Assembly: GCA_018062515.1 (NCBI GenBank)
Contig: JAGOSC010000076.1
Span: 1-8,266 of the forward strand
Source of the DNA: Candidatus Omnitrophota bacterium
GTDB taxonomy: Bacteria > Omnitrophota > Gorgyraeia > Zapsychrales > Zapsychraceae
DNA length: 8,266 bases
Direction: 5' to 3'
Positions 5,701 to 8,266 of the stretch are shown here, one piece after another. How positions within the stretch are numbered: the stretch's first letter is position 1; each line of letters begins with the position of its first letter. The position numbers were made by a program, and so were the translations under genes. The notes beneath the pieces were generated by a model. The model was not told the origin of the DNA. It was given only the letters and a program-made list of their open reading frames with translations, and did not search any database.

Positions 5701-8266
5701 AAAAGAAGTCATTTTCGAAGAAGAAAAATGCGGTTCCCCGTCCTTGTATGTTAAAGCTTCTTTAAAAGCCCCGGTGAAAATGTTCCGCAATAATTTATCC
5801 AAATCAGGATCAATTTCTTTTGTCTCGACAAACTCTTGCCACAGAACAAAAAATTCCCCCGGGTCAAATGCCTTACCAAGAGCCCTCGCTATCGAAGATT
5901 CATCGACATGAAGAGTCTTGGCAAGATACGCGTTGTAATTCGACAGCATGGCCGTATCTTGCTCCGGTGAAGTTTGTTTAAGGATAATGTGTGTTTCATC
6001 CCGCAGTTTAGTCCGGGAGAGATTATCGCGGTTAACCCGAGAACCATTAACAATAATATCGGTAAACGCGGTATCTTTTTGGCCCATTATATTAAGCAAA
6101 CCCTGGATGGTTGTGCCGGGTTCAATATAATAAACTTTTCCTTTTATTGTTTCGCTGTTGAGAACAATACCGAATTTTGATTTATGCCGAATATCATCTT
6201 TGAGCGCCTCGACGGTCTTGATTAGCGTTTCTATAGTATTCGTGTTGGGTGTTTCATATTTTTTAAGTTCATTTTCGGTCTTTTGTAATCTATGCGCCGC
6301 GCGGATAAGGCCCGGTTCAACGTGGGCCTGATTAAAATATTCTTGATTTAAATCGGATAATAATCTTAACGCGGAGGTGAATTCAGCATCTTTTAATGTT
6401 TTCGCGATGATTTGTGTGCGTGTGATGATATCGTCATCTCGGAACTTTACAAAGAGGCTGGCCGCGCTGATTTTAAGATTAATCGCGATGCGGTCAATGT
6501 CTTTTAAACGGCCGTTGAGACGAGTAATGACCTTCTGTAAATGATCCTCGGCGCGTTTAAAATCATCAGCGTCAATGAGCGTGATGACCGGTTCTAAATC
6601 AATGGTGGCAAAAATTTTTGGTGTGACAAAACCGCGTCCGGTCCATTCTCTAAGCTCTTTCAGTTTTTTAATCATCATCGCGCGGTTATGCAAAGACAAG
6701 GTTATTTTCCGCTTTTGTTCTTTTCGTTGTGAGGCTTGATGTAATATTTTTGCGTAATAAGTCAAGTCTGTTTTATATTTCAAGACCACCATATATTGGT
6801 CGAGCTCTGAGGCGATCTTCTGAACATGCCCATCGAAAGCTTGACGGATTCCTTTGTATGGGACATTCGTCCAAATCATTTGTTTTGGAAAACGGATATT
6901 TTTGATTAAATTATCAATGCGCGTCTTTAGTTCATCTTTAATTGTTCCATTTTTAAGTTTTTGGCCGGGAGTTAAATCATTGATCACACGGCGTAATTCT
7001 TTCAAATCATCATTAATTTTTTTATAACTCTCCTTAGTCACCAAATAGTGCAGGCTATATAACCGGATCAGTTCATCTATTTTTACAACGGCTTGTTTGA
7101 TTTCTCCGCGGTTGGCTTGCAGCCGGATTTGATCGAGTTTGGTATGCACATTGATGGGCCGTTTTTGCCGGATAATGACGGTCGGTTCGGCCTGGCCTTC
7201 CTTTTTCTCGACTTGAATACCAAATGTCCCGAGTCGATAGGTCCGCAGCCGGTTTCCAAACCAATCATTGGTTTCAAACGATTTACGCAGCTTTTGTCCT
7301 CGCAGGCGCTGTATACGGTATTCCAGCTCGATTTCCAAAGCATTAGCGCTGTTGATTGCTCCTTCTATGGCATTTAAAGCTGGCAATATATGACGGCGTC
7401 CGTCCCGTGATTTACCGGTTAAAAGCTTTCCGGCGATTAAGATCTGGATTTTTAAAAGCAATCGATTATTCCGGATAGCTTTGCGATTCAGACGCTCCAA
7501 TTCTTTTTTATTTTTTTCGGCGTCGGCCAATTCAATCATCCGGGATAATTTACGGCGATTGCCTTTTAATTCTTTGAGATAATCACTGTAAAAATTATAC
7601 GATCGGCCGGATGGAATATCCAAAAACATGTCGGCATACAGGCTTCTTAGCTGGCTAATCAAATTTTGTTCTTGAAGTTCTATTGATTGAAGTTTTTCTG
7701 CTGTATTGGCGCCGCGGCGACGGATGATGATTTGTTCCAGTTCACCATACATGATTCCCAATTGTTGACGGATTTCAATTGAAGCCCGACGTTCATTTTC
7801 CCGTTCATTTGCTTCCCGTTCCGGGACTTTGCTGAATTGAGGCCCTTTAATTCCAGCTTGATCTTTATCAGCCAGCATAGATTGGTCATTGAGTAGATCC
7901 TTCCAATCGCTGGCGGCCAAAAGTTCCCTTAATTTTTGACGGATTTTTTCAGTTAAAGCCAGGTCATTACTTAAATCGTTAGTGCCATCGGCGGGTAGTT
8001 CGAGGTAAATCCCGGTTATTAAGCTTTTAATTTCACCCAACTTTAATATTTTTAGCAAATCCGGTTTGTCGGAGGCGATGGTGCGGTGTAGCGGTTTTAG
8101 GTTTAATTCACGGGCAAGATATTGCTGTATTTTTTGGATAAACTCAATATCCATTTCCGGTGTGGGATCAGTTATATTTTGTTCCCAAAGCACAATGGCA
8201 TCTGAAATAATAGATTGGTTTTCTTCGTCGAGAAATTTTCCCCATTTTAAATTGTCCGGTTTATAA
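2494..8266 (-). CDS. Giant modular repeat protein with beta-grasp domain and C-terminal tail (5' end outside window)
   Basis: An uninterrupted frame of 5.77 kb. The first start codon in the window is GTG at 8191-8193, but the frame stays open upstream to the edge and its 24 codons (for example KPDNLKWGKFLDEE) look coding, so the true start is outside and at least 1,923 residues are encoded. Numbering below counts that GTG as residue 1. Residues 1-670 are charged and helical, with likely coiled coils near 125-250, 385-435 and 630-670, and several TPR-like hairpins. Residues 673-740 look like a ThiS/MoaD beta-grasp domain. Residues 746-1813 are four tandem modules. The motif stub DKAMSGQ (1814-1820) and a tail with GGIDFN and PVIINITPLP close the protein. 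No enzyme active site or membrane span is visible; a signal peptide may lie outside. The role is unknown; a structural or surface protein is an inference from architecture only. The stop at 2494-2496 overlaps the lipoprotein stop. Confidence 0.88.
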   Translation of the reverse strand, partial: YKPDNLKWGKFLDEENQSIISDAIVLWEQNITDPTPEMDIEFIQKIQQYLARELNLKPLHRTIASDKPDLLKILKLGEIKSLITGIYLELPADGTNDLSNDLALTEKIRQKLRELLAASDWKDLLNDQSMLADKDQAGIKGPQFSKVPEREANERENERRASIEIRQQLGIMYGELEQIIIRRRGANTAEKLQSIELQEQNLISQLRSLYADMFLDIPSGRSYNFYSDYLKELKGNRRKLSRMIELADAEKNKKELERLNRKAIRNNRLLLKIQILIAGKLLTGKSRDGRRHILPALNAIEGAINSANALEIELEYRIQRLRGQKLRKSFETNDWFGNRLRTYRLGTFGIQVEKKEGQAEPTVIIRQKRPINVHTKLDQIRLQANRGEIKQAVVKIDELIRLYSLHYLVTKESYKKINDDLKELRRVINDLTPGQKLKNGTIKDELKTRIDNLIKNIRFPKQMIWTNVPYKGIRQAFDGHVQKIASELDQYMVVLKYKTDLTYYAKILHQASQRKEQKRKITLSLHNRAMMIKKLKELREWTGRGFVTPKIFATIDLEPVITLIDADDFKRAEDHLQKVITRLNGRLKDIDRIAINLKISAASLFVKFRDDDIITRTQIIAKTLKDAEFTSALRLLSDLNQEYFNQAHVEPGLIRAAHRLQKTENELKKYETPNTNTIETLIKTVEALKDDIRHKSKFGIVLNSETIKGKVYYIEPGTTIQGLLNIMGQKDTAFTDIIVNGSRVNRDNLSRTKLRDETHIILKQTSPEQDTAMLSNYNAYLAKTLHVDESSIARALGKAFDPGEFFVLWQEFVETKEIDPDLDKLLRNIFTGAFKEALTYKDGEPHFSSSKMTSFFSKHLNEFRSHLKLSTKYSVRIDFYDSFESLNLDYPTEFHRTIIYLMWHSVDWETFVDKIEETNGTIELELKNRILNKEFPMVYETFQPPLPELYNQEDYFSFHRFVHWYKEDKKNNKKYLLPGSKLSIVDKFTDEKYEVIFDHFYYAKDDDEIAAGIYTADGKYIDQESIERIFFISIPPNDQAMVGDYTQFLADLLHIHPDIIADALGQSLDKNKFIDLWKKLAVIKNIPREMDEEMQSDLRKILDQYGKPFDAFELLENFIFEAIQFQEYLPDPDDDISADILLYDEMESLELSYPDGFIRALIYILGNSINWKKFIELVENVRFDPEIKKLIINKNINIEFDLFDDDLDDENQSAQISYSFNEFINSYRTGKNHKIVLPQGTRLIIQDIFNEEYDVLFDHFDNPESPSGLFTMEGNFFDESFIRTIDTIDVAMMGDFSHNLSQLLKVKPPLIAYALGESLDKTYLKKYWDEISKLNKINPELDQRIQKILFDAVEKYGRPFDGQKLFSYFTDPSLQLSQELPESLPPGTLEVNLNAPYKSMKLDYPNGYLVTLNYILGNSIDWGKFVEIIEKKDWDDLKGITERESKRKIPKDLKDKIYNREISYNFRLKYAPPKYWLTQSGFKPFSDFVDDYRSNNNLEMTLPRGTQLTIRTQVGKRFEEFSVLFDKFDNDSEPKGIYAIRGSYFRSEIIIGIRVHDGFPYENIFSDKSMLGDNINFIADLLNVEPADLLTAFEETLKEGDLLVNWNLFVKENNIEADLNEQVIKMLGEARAQFGQHRSLPKLIDYFIKQSLQFSQLLPEDPNTQPVEFQLNAPIEKMTLSYPNGLFGILIYLIGKSIDWNNFVTKIAAKLDHPLERSDLKKLVSNGMLPVSIDMSTAISKHPAEQKTFNDFGEFIKFAQNSKNALPWGTWIEIETSIPLKEDFEFKDSLVRFDKIIYDKNTNAPLAIHTIDGEYIHKGIITNIILPKSIVYDEAIKDKAMSGQKKDLGGIDFNTENMLLEESGSDFHFRSSVPSSLPNINGIKPVIINITPLPSLFPLLGITDEIKHEHTAQISLPDAAQRL
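2755..5958 (-). repeat. Four tandem protein modules of about 250-280 residues, family not recognised
   Basis: Modules start at residues 746, 1014, 1265 and 1543 of the giant protein (5155-5958, 4402-5154, 3568-4401, 2755-3567). Each begins D-x-[AS]-M (DTAMLS, DQAMVG, DVAMMG, DKSMLG), followed by a helical part with a variant of ALGxSLD. Next comes a hydrophobic block [DS]YPxxF/Y/L...YxxxxS[IV][DN]W (W884, W1147, W1398, W1676). Then follow LPxGTxLxI (about 952, 1213, 1478, 1742) and a beta-rich end with FD[HK] and a Gly-hydrophobic-[YF] turn before the next module. The distance from SxDW to LPxGT is about 70 residues in modules 1, 2 and 4 and 83 in module 3, where extra sequence is inserted. 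The copies have diverged strongly at protein level, so this is an old duplication kept by selection. Confidence 0.8.
5974..6177 (-). other. Ubiquitin-like beta-grasp domain (ThiS/MoaD-like) before the repeat array
   Basis: Residues 673-740 of the giant protein read as strand FGIVLNSETI, strand GKVYYIEPGTTIQGLLNIMG with the usual helix, strand DIIVNGSRVN, then SRTKLRDETHIILKQ. The order VNGxxV, then T-x-LRDxxxIxI, is typical of ThiS/MoaD and TGS beta-grasp folds. The C-terminal Gly-Gly of sulfur carriers is absent because the chain continues into the first repeat module, so a carrier role is unlikely. A binding or linker role is more plausible. Confidence 0.45.

Noticed and set aside
7073..7377. 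Overlapping open frames of 63-94 codons on both strands within the N-terminal part of the giant gene.
   Set aside because: They are out-of-frame shadows. The giant frame is continuous here and has the protein-like composition.
1..8266. CRISPR arrays, insertion sequences, rRNA or intact tRNA genes.
   Set aside because: I saw no regularly spaced nucleotide repeats, transposase motifs or complete RNA genes. The only regular repeats are at protein level in the giant gene.

Overview
The window is AT-rich (by eye) and bacterial. It holds three protein genes and one long intergenic region that carries the control signals and a broken tRNA. Two of the three genes run off the window ends, so both are partial. 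The likely source is an uncultured bacterium with an outer membrane: there is a secreted beta-helix protein, a lipoprotein, and one very large gene of more than 5.7 kb. The C-terminal tail of the large protein (GGIDFN motif, then PVIINITPLP and LLG) resembles a tail I recall from many proteins of Candidatus Omnitrophota, a PVC-superphylum lineage known for giant genes. That assignment rests on memory and on one motif, so it is moderate at best.

Layout. Positions 1-1330 (minus) encode the first 443 residues of a secreted protein. It has a signal peptide, a long unrecognised extracellular region, and the first turns of a right-handed beta-helix. Its promoter lies at 1431-1459. Its roughly 94-nt leader contains a 10-bp inverted repeat whose distal arm ends in the start codon itself, with a six-codon open frame in the loop. 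Positions 1331-1851 are otherwise non-coding. They hold a pair of GTGTCCAA direct repeats, the 5' half of a tRNA-Pro(GGG) gene that stops exactly at the end of the anticodon loop, two inverted repeats, and a TATAAT box that places transcription start on or next to the ATG of the following gene. Positions 1852-2499 (plus) encode a 215-residue lipoprotein with an HELAH zinc-protease motif. From 2494 to the window end (minus) runs the giant gene.

The giant protein, as far as it is visible, has these parts: an alpha-helical, coiled-coil-rich region of about 670 residues; a ubiquitin-like beta-grasp domain resembling ThiS/MoaD; four tandem copies of a module of about 250-280 residues that I do not recognise; a stub of the fifth boundary motif; and the C-terminal tail. 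Its reading frame stays open past the GTG at 8191-8193 to the window edge, so the true start lies outside.

The lipoprotein protease and the giant gene are convergent and share the six bases TTATAA as stop codons. No operon links the three genes. Any functional connection, such as an envelope protease acting on a large repeat protein, is guesswork from adjacency. The tRNA half and the nearby repeats suggest an old integration junction that separates the beta-helix gene from the other two.
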